Under the pieces are notes generated by a model, which saw nothing but the letters and a program-made list of their open reading frames with translations, searched no databases and was not told the origin of the DNA. 64,000 bases of DNA, taken from positions 124,001-188,000 of the forward strand of contig NZ_JARXVD010000003.1 of NCBI RefSeq assembly GCF_029892685.1, read 5' to 3'. The translations under genes and the position numbers were made by a program. How positions within the stretch are numbered: position 1 is the stretch's first letter; each line of letters begins with the position of its first letter. This document shows positions 48,472 to 58,495 of the stretch, piece after piece. Origin of the DNA: Mycobacterium sp. OTB74 (GTDB lineage: Bacteria > Actinomycetota > Actinomycetes > Mycobacteriales > Mycobacteriaceae).

Positions 48472-48678
48472 TCAGTCCGGCGTTAGCACGGCGGCAAGTT
48501 CGTCCGCGTCGCCCTCGACCTCGACGCCGACAGCCCGTGATGTCTCGGATCGCTTGCCGCGCAACAACGCCCGCAATGCCACGAACAGCCGATGCGTCTG
48601 GAAGCTGAATGCGTCGAGGCTGCGGTTATGACGAAAATCGGGTGAAATCCGCCAAAACCGCAGCCTCGGCAGCGAAAA
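48472..48678 (-). other. 68-codon open extension in frame after the ppa stop
   Basis: Reading past the TAG of ppa (48679-48681) the same frame stays open for 68 codons to a TGA at 48472-48474. The second half is coding-like (SLDAFSFQTHRLFVALRALL, then acidic DADELAAVLTPD), but no ATG/GTG/TTG start precedes it; the first GTG would give only 36 residues. It may be a gene relic, or chance. The rest of the interval 48376-48471 shows nothing. Confidence 0.3.
48615..48668. repeat. 13-bp inverted repeat downstream of ppa
   Basis: CGAGGCTGCGGTT (48615-48627) and AACCGCAGCCTCG (48656-48668) are perfect reverse complements with a 28-base loop, 11-64 bp after the ppa stop. It could be the ppa terminator (no T-tract) or a dispersed palindrome. 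Confidence 0.6.
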
Positions 48679-49167
48679 CTAGTGCTCTTGGGTCTCGAAA
48701 CGGGCGATCGAGCGAGCCAGTTCCTCTTCGGCCTCCGCGCGACCAACCCAGTCGGCGGCCTTCACGTACTTGCCCGGCTCAAGATCCTTGTAGTGGACGA
48801 AAAAGTGCTTGATGGCGTCCAGATCGAACTGCGAGATGTCGTTGACGTCCTGAATGTGGTCCCACCGCGGGTCGCCGGCCGGCACGCAGAGCAGCTTGTC
48901 GTCGCCGCCGGCTTCGTCGGTCATCTTGAACATCGCGACCGGACGGGCCTCGACAGCGCAGCCGGGGAACACGGACTCGGTCAGCAGAACCAGCGCGTCC
49001 AGCGGGTCGCCGTCCTCGCCCAGAGTGTTTTCGAAGAATCCGTAGTCGGTGGGGTAGCCCATGGGGGTGAACAGGTAACGGTCGAGCTTGACCCGGCCAG
49101 TCACGTGGTCCACTTCGTACTTGTTGCGTGAACCCTTGGGGATCTCGATGACGATGTCGTGCTCCAC
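48679..49167 (-). CDS. ppa: inorganic pyrophosphatase
   Basis: A 162-residue family I pyrophosphatase that removes PPi from biosynthesis. The signature D-(S/G)-D-P-x-D is seen in [12 protein letters not shown]. Other metal-site residues lie in [10 protein letters not shown] and [13 protein letters not shown], and the C-terminal [12 protein letters not shown] is typical. The start at 49167 gives [15 protein letters not shown]. It is divergent from dacB, as for Rv3628 and Rv3627c. Confidence 0.96.
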   Translation of the reverse strand: MEHDIVIEIPKGSRNKYEVDHVTGRVKLDRYLFTPMGYPTDYGFFENTLGEDGDPLDALVLLTESVFPGCAVEARPVAMFKMTDEAGGDDKLLCVPAGDPRWDHIQDVNDISQFDLDAIKHFFVHYKDLEPGKYVKAADWVGRAEAEEELARSIARFETQEH

Positions 49168-49282
49168 CCGGAGGCTCCTTCGCTGAGTGCTGATAACCGG
49201 CTACACCATAGACGAGCGATACCCTGCTCAGTACCGACTGCTCGTCAATAGAGTGCGAGACCGGTACGAGATCAGGAGAAAT

Positions 49283-50665
49283 ATGCGGCCCACCCGGTGG
49301 CGCCGGTCGACTCACATGTTGATCGGTGTGGGAGTTCTGGTGTTGGTTGCCGCAGTGGTTGCGGCCGCCGCGGTGATGGCGCGCAACAAGCCCGCCCCGG
49401 CCGCCGACCCCAGCGTCAAGCCACAACCGGCGGCCGCCTCGGCCAACCCTGGTGTGCAGCCGCTGTCTGATTCCGCGCCGCAGCCGAGTCCCGCTCAGCT
49501 GGCCGCGATGCTGGGTCCACTGGTGGCCAACCCGAACCTCGGCCAACTGGGCGGCCGCGTTACCGACGCCGCGACCGGCGCGCAAATCTGGGCGCAAGGC
49601 GAGAACACGCCGTTGCAGCCCGCGTCCACAAACAAGGTGCTGACCACCGCTGCGGCGCTGTTCACCTTGGATCGTGCGGCCCGCCTCACCACGATTGTGG
49701 TCGCCGGGGACACCCCAGGACAGGTCGTGCTCAAGGGCGGTGGTGACCCGACACTGTCGGCGGCGCCGGTCGGCACTCAGACCTGGTACCGCGACGCCGG
49801 CCGCATCTCCGACCTGGCCGATCAGATCCGCAAGACCGGCACGGTGGTCAAGTCGGTACAGGTCGACACCGGTGCCTTCACCGGTCCGACCATGGCGCCG
49901 GGCTGGGACACCGCAGACATCGAGGGCGGCGACTTCTCGCCGATCGAGTCGGTGATGCTCGACGCGGGCCGAATTCAGCCGACCACCGTCGACTCCAAAC
50001 GGTCCACCACCCCGGCCCTCGATGCCGGCAAGGCACTGGCCGTGGCACTGGGAGCGGACCCGGCAACCGTCACCGTCCGGTCCACTCCAGCGGCCGGCCG
50101 GCAGCTCGCGGCAGTGCACTCGGCACCGTTGATGGAGCGACTGCGCGAGATGATGGGCGAATCGGACAACGTCATGGCCGAGTCCATCGGGCGTGAGGTC
50201 GCCGCCGCGGTCAACGAGCCGCAGAGCTTCGACGGCGCTGTGCATGCGGTACTCGGCCAGCTGTCCAAGGTGGGGCTGGACACTTCCGGCGCCACGCTCT
50301 TCGACTCCAGTGGACTGTCGGTCAACGACCGCCTGACCGCCACCATCCTGGACGGTGTGGTCAACGCCGCGGCCGGCAACGACCAGCCCAAGCTGCGTCC
50401 TCTGCTGGACGTCATTCCGATTGCCGGCGGTAGCGGCACGCTGTCCAACCGGTACCTGGATACCGACGCGGGCCGGGCCGCCGCCGGATACCTGCGGGCC
50501 AAGACCGGCTCGCTGACCGGCACCAATGCGCTCGCCGGTGTTGTCACCGACCGCAGCGGGCGGGTGCTGACCTTCGCGTTGATCTCCAACAGTGCCGGGC
50601 CAGAAGGTCGAACCGCGCTCGATGCGGTGGCTGCGGCGCTGCGGTCCTGTGGGTGCGACGCGTGA
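49283..50665 (+). CDS. dacB: D-alanyl-D-alanine carboxypeptidase/endopeptidase DacB (PBP4 type, Rv3627c)
   Basis: A 460-residue class C penicillin-binding protein. One N-terminal membrane anchor (LIGVGVLVLVAAVVAAAAV) is followed by an Ala/Pro linker and the penicillin-binding fold. The motifs are STNK (S-x-x-K), SDN and KTGS. It trims or cleaves D-Ala crosslinks in peptidoglycan. ATG 49283 has AGGAGAAAT upstream; a longer frame starts at 49187. Its stop overlaps the following GTG. Confidence 0.93.
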   Translation: MRPTRWRRSTHMLIGVGVLVLVAAVVAAAAVMARNKPAPAADPSVKPQPAAASANPGVQPLSDSAPQPSPAQLAAMLGPLVANPNLGQLGGRVTDAATGAQIWAQGENTPLQPASTNKVLTTAAALFTLDRAARLTTIVVAGDTPGQVVLKGGGDPTLSAAPVGTQTWYRDAGRISDLADQIRKTGTVVKSVQVDTGAFTGPTMAPGWDTADIEGGDFSPIESVMLDAGRIQPTTVDSKRSTTPALDAGKALAVALGADPATVTVRSTPAAGRQLAAVHSAPLMERLREMMGESDNVMAESIGREVAAAVNEPQSFDGAVHAVLGQLSKVGLDTSGATLFDSSGLSVNDRLTATILDGVVNAAAGNDQPKLRPLLDVIPIAGGSGTLSNRYLDTDAGRAAAGYLRAKTGSLTGTNALAGVVTDRSGRVLTFALISNSAGPEGRTALDAVAAALRSCGCDA

Positions 50666-51735
50666 GCCAATCCGCGGCGCAGCCCGATCGTCAGTCCCTG
50701 ACGGTGGGCCGCGCTGTGGACTGGAGTTTCGCGGCCACCGTCGGGGCCAAGCTGACCCGACCGGAACCGCCCATCACCGACTACACCCGCGACCAGGTGC
50801 GTGAGCAGCTGGCCGAGGCATCGCGTCGCGCTGAACTGCCGGTTCGCGAGGTGACCCTGCTGAACGAGGGTGCCGAGATTCCCGAGGCCCGCATCGTGGA
50901 TCGAAAGCAGTGGGTGCGGGCCGCAACCGAGTCGATGCGGATCATGACCGGTGGCCAAAGCTCAAGTACCGCAGGGCTTGCCGCCATGTTGACCGGCCGG
51001 CTCACCGGAGCGCAGACCGGCGCGGTGCTGGCGTTCGTGTCCTCGGGCATCCTGGGGCAGTATGACCCCTTCGGTGTCAATGGCGGCGAATTGCTGCTGG
51101 TGTACCCGAATGTTGTTGCTACTGAACGGCAATTGCGGGTCACCCCGGCTGAATTCCGGCTCTGGGTGTGTCTGCACGAGGTGACCCACCGGGTGCAGTT
51201 CCGGGCAAACCCGTGGTTGAGGGATCACATGTCGCAGGCGTTGGCGGTGTTGACCGACGACGCAAATCTGGACATCGGAGACATCACCGGCCGGCTAGCC
51301 GAGTATGTCCGGAACCACCGTAACGGCGACGCAGACCCGAATTCGCAAGGCATCCTGGGCATTGTGCGCATCCTGCAGTCCGACGAGCAGCGCCGTGCCC
51401 TCGATCAACTGCTGGTGCTGGGCACCCTGCTGGAAGGTCACGCCGACCACGTGATGGATGCGGTGGGTCCGGCTGTGGTGCCGTCGGTGGCGACCATCCG
51501 GGATCGCTTCGACGCGCGGCGGCAGCGCAAACACTCTCCGCTGCAACGGATTATCCGAGCTCTGCTCGGCTTCGACGCCAAGATCGCGCAGTACACCCGC
51601 GGCAAGAAATTTGTCGACGAGGTGGTGTCCACCGTCGGGATGACGCGGTTCAACACCATCTGGACGGATGCCGAAACCTTGCCGTTGCCAACCGAAATCG
51701 ATGAGCCACGGCAATGGATCGATCGAGTGCTGTAG
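50662..51735 (+). CDS. zinc-dependent metallopeptidase, zincin-like type (Rv3626c)
   Basis: A 357-residue actinobacterial zincin-like protein (the family sometimes labelled F420-biosynthesis-associated). The zinc motif is CLHEVTHRVQF with the HExxH core, and a likely third ligand Glu lies in LLEGHADHVMD. There is no signal peptide. Substrate unknown. It is coupled to dacB (GTGA) and overlaps tilS by 22 bp. Confidence 0.87.
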   Translation: MSQSAAQPDRQSLTVGRAVDWSFAATVGAKLTRPEPPITDYTRDQVREQLAEASRRAELPVREVTLLNEGAEIPEARIVDRKQWVRAATESMRIMTGGQSSSTAGLAAMLTGRLTGAQTGAVLAFVSSGILGQYDPFGVNGGELLLVYPNVVATERQLRVTPAEFRLWVCLHEVTHRVQFRANPWLRDHMSQALAVLTDDANLDIGDITGRLAEYVRNHRNGDADPNSQGILGIVRILQSDEQRRALDQLLVLGTLLEGHADHVMDAVGPAVVPSVATIRDRFDARRQRKHSPLQRIIRALLGFDAKIAQYTRGKKFVDEVVSTVGMTRFNTIWTDAETLPLPTEIDEPRQWIDRVL

Positions 51736-52670
51736 CCGCACTCCGTGCCGCGTTGGCAGGGTTCGCCGCGGCGTATCCCGCCGACCGGTGGTGCGTCGGG
51801 TTGTCCGGCGGAGCCGATTCGCTCGCACTGACTGCCGTGGCCGCCGCTATCAAGCCGACTGTTGCGCTCATCGTCGACCACGGTCTGCAGGACGGTTCGG
51901 CGCACGTCGCCGAGACCGCGCTGGCGCAGGCGCTGAAGTTGGGCTGCGTTGATGCCCAGGTGATTTGCGTGCAGGTCGGGGCTGAAGGCGGGCCCGAGTC
52001 GGCGGCGCGGTCAGCCCGCTACGCAGCGTTGGACGGCGCACGTGGCGGCATGCCGGTGCTGTTGGCGCATACTCTGGACGACCAGGCCGAGACGGTGCTG
52101 TTGGGGCTGGGCCGCGGCTCTGGCGCCAGATCCATTGCGGGCATGCGTGATTGGGACCCGCCGTGGGGTCGTCCGCTGCTGGGCGTGCGCCGAGCCGACA
52201 CCGTCGTGGCGTGCTACGAGCTGGGTCTGCAACCGTGGCAGGATCCGCATAACGCCGACCCCCGATTTACCCGGGTCCGGCTGCGCACCGAGGTACTGCC
52301 GCTGCTGGAGGACGTACTTGCCGGCGGAGTGGCCCCGGCCCTGGCCCGTACCGCAGCCGCGTTGCGAGAGGACAACGACGCACTCGATGCCCTGGCCGAG
52401 ACGCAGCTGGCGCGGTTGCGCACAGATGACGGGCTGACCGTCGCGGGTCTCGAAGACCTGCCCGCCGCGCTGCGCCGCCGAGTCATCCGCGGGTGGTTGC
52501 TGGGCTGCGGGGCGACCACGCTCACCGACGTGCAATTGCGATCAGTCGACGCGCTGGTGGCAGCCTGGCGTGGCCAGGGCGGAGTCGCGGTCGGGTCACC
52601 GCTGCGGTACCAGCGGTTGATCGTCGGCCGGCGAGCAGGCGCCCTATTCGTCACCACCCGACCCGTCTAG
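51714..52670 (+). CDS. tilS: tRNA(Ile)-lysidine synthase
   Basis: A 318-residue N-type PP-loop ATPase that changes the wobble C34 of tRNA-Ile(CAU) to lysidine. The PP-loop is [12 protein letters not shown], followed by [21 protein letters not shown] and the [12 protein letters not shown] region. Length and place match Rv3625c. It starts inside the end of the zincin gene, which suggests coupling. hpt follows after 37 bp, the conserved tilS-hpt-ftsH order being interrupted here. Confidence 0.94.
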   Translation: MDRSSAVAALRAALAGFAAAYPADRWCVGLSGGADSLALTAVAAAIKPTVALIVDHGLQDGSAHVAETALAQALKLGCVDAQVICVQVGAEGGPESAARSARYAALDGARGGMPVLLAHTLDDQAETVLLGLGRGSGARSIAGMRDWDPPWGRPLLGVRRADTVVACYELGLQPWQDPHNADPRFTRVRLRTEVLPLLEDVLAGGVAPALARTAAALREDNDALDALAETQLARLRTDDGLTVAGLEDLPAALRRRVIRGWLLGCGATTLTDVQLRSVDALVAAWRGQGGVAVGSPLRYQRLIVGRRAGALFVTTRPV

Positions 52671-52707
52671 CTTGGATCAAGCCCTGGTGTCGTGGCACGC
52701 TGTTGCC

Positions 52708-53283
52708 GTGCCGACGCAATCGGAGCTGTACCAGGACGACATCAAATCGGTTTTACTGTCCCAGGAACAGCTGCAAGAGCGCATCGCGCAGATGGCCGAG
52801 AGCATCGCCGAGCACTACCGCGCCGACTCCGGCGACCAGGATCTGCTCCTGATTACGGTGTTAAAGGGCGCGGTCATGTTCGTCACAGATCTGGCCCGGG
52901 CCATCCCGCTGCCCACGCAGCTGGAGTTCATGGCGGTCAGCTCCTACGGCTCGTCGACCTCGTCATCGGGCGTGGTGCGCATCCTCAAGGACCTGGACCG
53001 CGACATCAACGGCCGCGACGTGCTGATCGTCGAGGACATCATCGACTCAGGCCTGACGCTGTCGTGGCTGCTGCGCAACCTGGCCACGCGGGGGCCGCGC
53101 TCACTGCGGGTCTGCACCCTGCTGCGCAAGCCCGACGCGGTGCGCGCCGACATCGACGTCGCGCATATCGGCTTTGACATTCCCGACGAGTTCGTCGTCG
53201 GCTATGGCCTGGACTACGACGAGCGCTACCGCGACCTGCCTTACATCGGCACCCTGCATCCGCGGGTGTACGAAAACCACTGA
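52708..53283 (+). CDS. hpt: hypoxanthine(-guanine) phosphoribosyltransferase
   Basis: A 191-residue purine salvage enzyme. The PRPP-binding loop is [15 protein letters not shown], the flexible loop [19 protein letters not shown], and the base-recognition part [19 protein letters not shown]. The GTG at 52708 is chosen; TTG or GTG codons a little upstream are possible. Orthologous to Rv3624c. 19 bp separate it from the molybdopterin gene. Confidence 0.94.
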   Translation: MPTQSELYQDDIKSVLLSQEQLQERIAQMAESIAEHYRADSGDQDLLLITVLKGAVMFVTDLARAIPLPTQLEFMAVSSYGSSTSSSGVVRILKDLDRDINGRDVLIVEDIIDSGLTLSWLLRNLATRGPRSLRVCTLLRKPDAVRADIDVAHIGFDIPDEFVVGYGLDYDERYRDLPYIGTLHPRVYENH

Positions 53284-53302
53284 TTGGCGCAGAATCGCAC
53301 GC

Positions 53303-55594
53303 ATGGCTGAGACCAGCACTGCGCTACGGATCTGCCCGTTCTGTGAGGCCACCTGCGGCCTGACGCTCACCATCTCCGACGGCCGGGTGACCGGTGCCCG
53401 CGGTGACCATGACGACGTGTTCAGCGCGGGGTTCATCTGCCCTAAAGGCGCCAGCTTCGGCGAGCTCGACAACGATCCAGATCGGCTGGCGCACCCATTG
53501 GTCCGCCGCGACGGCGTGCTGACCGAGGCCACCTGGGATGAGGCGTACGCCGTCATCGCCGAGCGACTCGGCGCGGTGATCGCTGAGCACGGAGGCAAGT
53601 CGGTCGGGGTGTACCTCGGCAATCCGAACGCGCACACCATCTCGGGTGCCCTGTACGCACCGCTGATCATCAAAGGCCTGGGTAGCCGGCAGGTGTTCAG
53701 CGCCAGCACACTCGACCAGATGCCCAAGCACGTCGCGCTGGGCCTGATGTTCGGCAGCCCGGGCGCGTTCACTGTGCCCGACCTCGACCGCACCGACTAT
53801 CTGGTGATCATCGGCGCAAACCCTCTGGTGTCCAACGGCAGCCTGGCCACCGCCGCCGATTTCCCCGGAAAGCTGCGGGCGCTGCGGAAACGCGGCGGCA
53901 AGCTCGTCGTCATCGACCCCGCCCGCACTCAGACCGCCAAACTGGCCGACCGCCACCTCGCCCCGCGACCCGGTACCGACGCTGCGCTGCTGTTCGCCGT
54001 CGTGCACGTGCTGTTCGACGAGGATTTGGTTGATCTCGGGGGGCTAGCCGAGCACGTCAGCGCCGTCGAGCAGGTCCGCGCGCTGGCCGATGATTTCTCG
54101 CCCGATGCCGTCGCTCCGGCGTGTGGCGTGGACGCCGAGGAGATCCGGGAACTGGCCCGCGAACTCGCGGCAGCTCCGACGGCGGCTGTCTACGGCCGGA
54201 TCGGTACCTCCACGGTCGAGTTCGGCACTATCGGCAGCTGGCTCGTCGATGTGATCAACGTGCTGACCGGCAATCTCGACCGACCCGGCGGGGCGATGTT
54301 CCCGCTCGGTGCGGCGGTCCCCGCGCCGCGTCCGCCGAAACCGGGCCGTGGGTTCAAGACCGGGCGATGGGTCAGCCGGGTGTCCGGTTACCCCGAGGTG
54401 CTGTCCGAGCTGCCGGCGGCTGCGATCGCCGAGGAGATTGACACCGCGGGTGAGGGTCGGATCAAGGCGATGATCACCATCGCCGGAAACCCGGTGCTGT
54501 CTGCGCCCGACGGCGACCGCCTCGACCGGGCGCTCGGCCGCGGACGTGAGGAGCGAGAAGGCGGAGGCGTTGAGTTCATGCTTTCCGTCGACCCCTATCT
54601 CAACGAGACCACCCGCCATGCCGACGTCATCCTGCCGCCGCCTCCACCGGCCCACAGCGCGCACTTCGATTTCGCGCTGAACAACCTCGCGGTGCGCAAC
54701 AACGTGCGGTACTCGTCGCCGGTGCTACCGCTGGATGGCCGGCCTGACGAGCCCGAGATTCTGTCGCGGCTGGCGTTGATTTTGTATGGCATTGGGGCCC
54801 GTCCGGGCGAGCGAAGCGACGGGATATGGGAAGGGGATCCGGCTCTGGTCGATGCGCAGGTGATCACGACGACGCTGACCAAGGAAGCCCACGATCCCCA
54901 CTCACCGGTGGCGGGTCGCGACGTCGACGAGCTCACCGCGATGCTGTATCCGGGGCCGGGCTACGAACGTCGCCTCGACATGATGCTCCGGCTGGGGCCC
55001 TACGGCGACGCGTTCGGCACCAAACCAGATGGGCTCACGCTAGAACGCCTGAAGGCCAACCCGCACGGCATCGACCTCGGGCCGCTGCAGCCGCGGATCC
55101 CCGAGGTACTGCGAACTCCAAGCGGGACAATCGAACTCGCTCCGGAGCCGATCGTCGCCGATGTGGCCCGGCTGCGCGACGCACTCGGCCGCACGGCCGG
55201 CGGGTTCCTGCTGATCGGCCGACGGCATCTGCGGTCCAACAACAGCTGGATGCACAACCTGCCGGCGCTGTCCGGTGGGTCAAACCGATGCACCCTGCAG
55301 ATTCACCCGGACGATGCGGCCGATCTCGGTCTGACCGACATCGCGATCATCAAGGGTCCGGGCGGTGAGCTGCTGGCGCCGATCGAAACGACCGACGGCA
55401 TTCGGCGCGGCGTGGTCTCGCTGCCGCACGGCTGGGGTCACGACCGCGGCGGCACCGGTCAGGAGCTCGCGGCCAGCCACCCGGGCGTCAACGTCAACCA
55501 GCTCAACGACGGCACGCATCTGGATCCACTGTCCGGGACCGCGGTACTCAACGGCATCCCGGTCGATATCTCGCCGGCGGGCTCGGCTGGTTAG
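53303..55594 (+). CDS. molybdopterin oxidoreductase (bis-MGD, formate dehydrogenase/nitrate reductase superfamily)
   Basis: A 763-residue protein. An N-terminal [4Fe-4S] site is formed by CPFCEATC and the Cys of FICPKG. A molybdopterin oxidoreductase core follows (residues about 60-540), and a C-terminal MGD-binding domain starts near LIGRRHLRSNNSW. No Tat signal is visible, so it is probably cytoplasmic. Length and sequence style recall M. tuberculosis Rv0197, which lies elsewhere. It is therefore an insertion between hpt and lpqG relative to M. tuberculosis. Substrate unknown. Confidence 0.87.
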   Translation: MAETSTALRICPFCEATCGLTLTISDGRVTGARGDHDDVFSAGFICPKGASFGELDNDPDRLAHPLVRRDGVLTEATWDEAYAVIAERLGAVIAEHGGKSVGVYLGNPNAHTISGALYAPLIIKGLGSRQVFSASTLDQMPKHVALGLMFGSPGAFTVPDLDRTDYLVIIGANPLVSNGSLATAADFPGKLRALRKRGGKLVVIDPARTQTAKLADRHLAPRPGTDAALLFAVVHVLFDEDLVDLGGLAEHVSAVEQVRALADDFSPDAVAPACGVDAEEIRELARELAAAPTAAVYGRIGTSTVEFGTIGSWLVDVINVLTGNLDRPGGAMFPLGAAVPAPRPPKPGRGFKTGRWVSRVSGYPEVLSELPAAAIAEEIDTAGEGRIKAMITIAGNPVLSAPDGDRLDRALGRGREEREGGGVEFMLSVDPYLNETTRHADVILPPPPPAHSAHFDFALNNLAVRNNVRYSSPVLPLDGRPDEPEILSRLALILYGIGARPGERSDGIWEGDPALVDAQVITTTLTKEAHDPHSPVAGRDVDELTAMLYPGPGYERRLDMMLRLGPYGDAFGTKPDGLTLERLKANPHGIDLGPLQPRIPEVLRTPSGTIELAPEPIVADVARLRDALGRTAGGFLLIGRRHLRSNNSWMHNLPALSGGSNRCTLQIHPDDAADLGLTDIAIIKGPGGELLAPIETTDGIRRGVVSLPHGWGHDRGGTGQELAASHPGVNVNQLNDGTHLDPLSGTAVLNGIPVDISPAGSAG

Positions 55595-56301
55595 CCCAGC
55601 TCCCAGGCCACGGTCACCGAAAAGCCGACGGTCTGCTGACCGGGTTCCAGCGGGACCGGCGCGGCCATGGCCATGCGAGGCATCGGCGTGGGGCTCGGCG
55701 GGGTGGAACCATCGGCCGTCTCGGAAATCGAGATCACCTTGCCCAGCTGCAGTCCGGACAGCTGCGCGTACTGCTGGGCGCGGTCCTTGGCGTCGTTGAA
55801 GGCTCGGGCGCGGGCATCCTTGACCAGCTGCGAGTCGTCATCGATCGCGTAACTCACCGAGTTGATCCGGGTCTGGTTCCCGCCGGCGTCGACGATCAGA
55901 GCCAGCATCTTCGAGGCCGTGTCCACTTTGCGAATCTTCACCTGAATCGTGTTGCTGGCCCGATACCCGTTGATGGTCGAGTTGGGCCCGTACTCAGGCT
56001 GCAGACTCACCTGCTTGGTGCTGATGTCCTTCTTGTCGACGCCGGCGCCGGTCAGCGCGTCCAGAAGGGCCTGCTGGCGGCCGCTGGTCTGATTCATTGC
56101 AGCGGTCACGTCAGGAGCCGTCGCCTCGATACCCGCGTCGATGGTCAGGGTGTCCGGAGCGCCCTGCACTTTGCCGGTGCCGACCACGGTGACCTGGCGG
56201 GGACCGTGGTGATCGGAATCCGAGCCACATCCGGTGACACCGATGGCAGCTGCCACAGCCAGTCCGGCGAGGGTCAGAGCGGTGTTTTTGGGAGAGCTCA
56301 T
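55591..56301 (-). CDS. lpqG: lipoprotein LpqG, SIMPL (DUF541) domain (Rv3623)
   Basis: A 236-residue lipoprotein. The signal peptide has the lipobox VTGC (lipidated Cys near residue 25), followed by a SIMPL domain with VTVVGTGKVQGAPD at the start and ARARAFNDAKDRAQQYAQLSG in the second half. It is exported and membrane-attached; function unknown. ATG 56301 overlaps the alcohol dehydrogenase stop (ATGA). The 3' end overlaps the convergent molybdopterin gene by 4 bp. Confidence 0.9.
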   Translation of the reverse strand: MSSPKNTALTLAGLAVAAAIGVTGCGSDSDHHGPRQVTVVGTGKVQGAPDTLTIDAGIEATAPDVTAAMNQTSGRQQALLDALTGAGVDKKDISTKQVSLQPEYGPNSTINGYRASNTIQVKIRKVDTASKMLALIVDAGGNQTRINSVSYAIDDDSQLVKDARARAFNDAKDRAQQYAQLSGLQLGKVISISETADGSTPPSPTPMPRMAMAAPVPLEPGQQTVGFSVTVAWELG

Positions 56302-57314
56302 GGGGTCACCATAATCTTGCAGTGCGTCTCGGGGTTGCCGAGTTCTTCGAATGCGCCCTGCAGACCGTCCAGCCCCACCTCGCCGGTGATCATCGGCGCG
56401 ACATCGATCTCGCCTTCGGCGATGGCGCGCAGCGTGTGAGCGAATTCCTTTGGACTGTAGGCAAATACGAACTGCACGTTGATCTGTTTGGCTGATGCGT
56501 ACAGCGGGTGGACGGTGTCGGGCGGCATGCAGACCCCCGCGACCACCAGTTGGGAGGCCATCGGGGCCCGGCGCAGCACGTCGTCGATGATGCCGGGCGC
56601 ACCGACCGCGTCGAAGATCACCGCAGGAGTGCACTGACCGAATGGTGACCCGTCGGCGGGGTCCACGGTGACGTGCGCGCCCATGGTGACCGCCAGTGCC
56701 CGGCGGGCTGGTGAAAAGTCCGACGCGACAATGGTTTCCACACCGCGATGGCGCAGCGCGGCGATGATCGCGATCCCGATCGGGCCGCAGCCGATCACCA
56801 GTGCGGTGTTTCCCTGCTCGATCCGCGAAGAGTTGACGGCGTGTAGGCCGACCGCCATCGGCTCGGTCAGGGCAGCGCGCTTGGCGTCCAGCCCGTTGGG
56901 CACCGGCAGCAGCAGAGGTGCCGACAGCAGCATCTTCTCGGCGTATCCGCCGACCGTGCTGTTGCTGTAGACGATCATCTCGACGCCCGTCGACGAGAGC
57001 AGTATCGGCATCGAGGTCACCAGGGTGCCCGGTGGATGTGTCTCGGTGGCCGGCCCGGCGTCGAGGATCTCGGCGCTGAACTCGTGGCCCATGAAGACGT
57101 CGCTGTCCAGATTCAGTTCATCGGATCCCTTGGGCAGGCCTTCGATCTCGGCGGTCAGCGCCACGATCTCCGAGCCGTGGCTGGCGAAGTGCAGGTCCGA
57201 TCCGCAGATACCGCAAGCCTTTACGGCGACCAGTACCTGTCCGGACTCGGGTACGGGTTCGGGCACGTCGTCGCGGACGACCATCCGTCCGCCGCGTAGT
57301 ACTGACGCACGCAT
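56298..57314 (-). CDS. zinc-dependent alcohol dehydrogenase (MDR superfamily)
   Basis: A 338-residue medium-chain dehydrogenase. The catalytic zinc site is CGICGSDLHF with GHEFSAEI; the four-Cys structural zinc lobe is absent. The NAD(P)-binding motif is VIGCGPIGIAIIAAL. ATG 57314 overlaps the monooxygenase stop (TGATG), and its own stop overlaps lpqG. In this cassette it would oxidise the diol made by the epoxide hydrolase. Confidence 0.88.
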   Translation of the reverse strand: MRASVLRGGRMVVRDDVPEPVPESGQVLVAVKACGICGSDLHFASHGSEIVALTAEIEGLPKGSDELNLDSDVFMGHEFSAEILDAGPATETHPPGTLVTSMPILLSSTGVEMIVYSNSTVGGYAEKMLLSAPLLLPVPNGLDAKRAALTEPMAVGLHAVNSSRIEQGNTALVIGCGPIGIAIIAALRHRGVETIVASDFSPARRALAVTMGAHVTVDPADGSPFGQCTPAVIFDAVGAPGIIDDVLRRAPMASQLVVAGVCMPPDTVHPLYASAKQINVQFVFAYSPKEFAHTLRAIAEGEIDVAPMITGEVGLDGLQGAFEELGNPETHCKIMVTP

Positions 57315-58495
57315 CACTTGGCTCCTTCGGTCGTGTGTTCGGTGATGGCTTTGACCACGGCCTCGCCCACCCGGCCGAACAACTGGTCGCGCATGCCCTT
57401 GGCCCAGTCGTGCGACGCCCTCGGTGCGGTGAGCTGCCCTTTGAAATGCGGAATGACCTCGCGGGCGAACAACTCGTACGAATGGAACGTGGCATCCGGC
57501 GGCGCCCAGTCGTGACCCAGCAGCAGTAGGGTGCCGAAGCCGCCTGAGCGGTCCAACAGGTCCTGGATGTAGGCGATCGCATCCTCGGGAGTACCGATAC
57601 AGCAATTGCCTTTGGCCGCATAGTTTTCGACGAATTGCCTGGACGTCGGAGCCGGCCCGGTTTCGCTGCCCAGCGGGACGAACCCGGCGGCGCCGAAGTA
57701 GTTGGAGAAGTCCTCCAGCCCGTAGGTGCAGTCCTCGATGGCCTGCTCGCGAGTGTCGGCCAGGTGCACGATGCCCAGCACCCGCCAGCTACGTCGATCC
57801 GGTTGCGGCTGGCCCGATTTGGCAGCCTGGTCGTTCACGATGTCCCAGGTGGACTCCAGCGCGGCATATCCGCCGGGTACCGACATCGACAACGACAGCA
57901 ATGACGTCCCCAGCTGTCCGGCCAGTCGTGGACCCGACGGGGAAACCATTGCCGCGGTAGAGATTTCCGGGTACGGCCAGGTGTACGGGCGGATGTGCAG
58001 CGCGGCGTCGCGCAGGGTGAACCAGTCGGTTTCGCGGCTGATGCGCTCGTCGGGGCCGGCCCGGAACAACGCCAGGATGGCCTCCAGTGACTCCTGCTGC
58101 ATCCGGCGTTGGTCGACGGGGTCGATGCCCATCATGTAGGCGTCTGACGGCAGAGCGCCGGGACCGGTGCCGAACATCACGCGGCCGCGGGTCAGATGGT
58201 CCAGCAGCACCCAGCGGTCGGCCACCATGAGCGGGTGGTGATACGGCAGGGACACCACGCCCGTGCCGAATCGGATGTGTTTGGTGCGTTCGGCCGCGGC
58301 GGCGATGAATACCTCCGGGCAGGCGATCAGTTCGTATCCGCCGGAGTGGTGTTCGCCGAACCACACCTCGTCGTAGCCGAGCCGGTCCAGTGCGACAGTG
58401 CGGTCCAGGTCGTATTCCAATGCCGTAGTGGGGGATTGGCCGACCGGATGAAACGGGGTGATGAAAACGCCGAAGTCCAGTGGCGGGTTGCTCAT
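57314..58495 (-). CDS. LLM-class flavin-dependent monooxygenase (Rv3618, limonene-monooxygenase-like)
   Basis: A 393-residue luciferase-like TIM-barrel enzyme using FMNH2 and oxygen. Family features are DEVWFGEHHSGGYE, LPYHHPLMVADRWVLLDHLT and GRVMFGTGPGALPSDA. It resembles limonene 1,2-monooxygenase-type proteins. ATG 58495 overlaps the epoxide hydrolase stop (ATGA). A flavin reductase is not encoded nearby. Confidence 0.9.
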   Translation of the reverse strand: MSNPPLDFGVFITPFHPVGQSPTTALEYDLDRTVALDRLGYDEVWFGEHHSGGYELIACPEVFIAAAAERTKHIRFGTGVVSLPYHHPLMVADRWVLLDHLTRGRVMFGTGPGALPSDAYMMGIDPVDQRRMQQESLEAILALFRAGPDERISRETDWFTLRDAALHIRPYTWPYPEISTAAMVSPSGPRLAGQLGTSLLSLSMSVPGGYAALESTWDIVNDQAAKSGQPQPDRRSWRVLGIVHLADTREQAIEDCTYGLEDFSNYFGAAGFVPLGSETGPAPTSRQFVENYAAKGNCCIGTPEDAIAYIQDLLDRSGGFGTLLLLGHDWAPPDATFHSYELFAREVIPHFKGQLTAPRASHDWAKGMRDQLFGRVGEAVVKAITEHTTEGAK

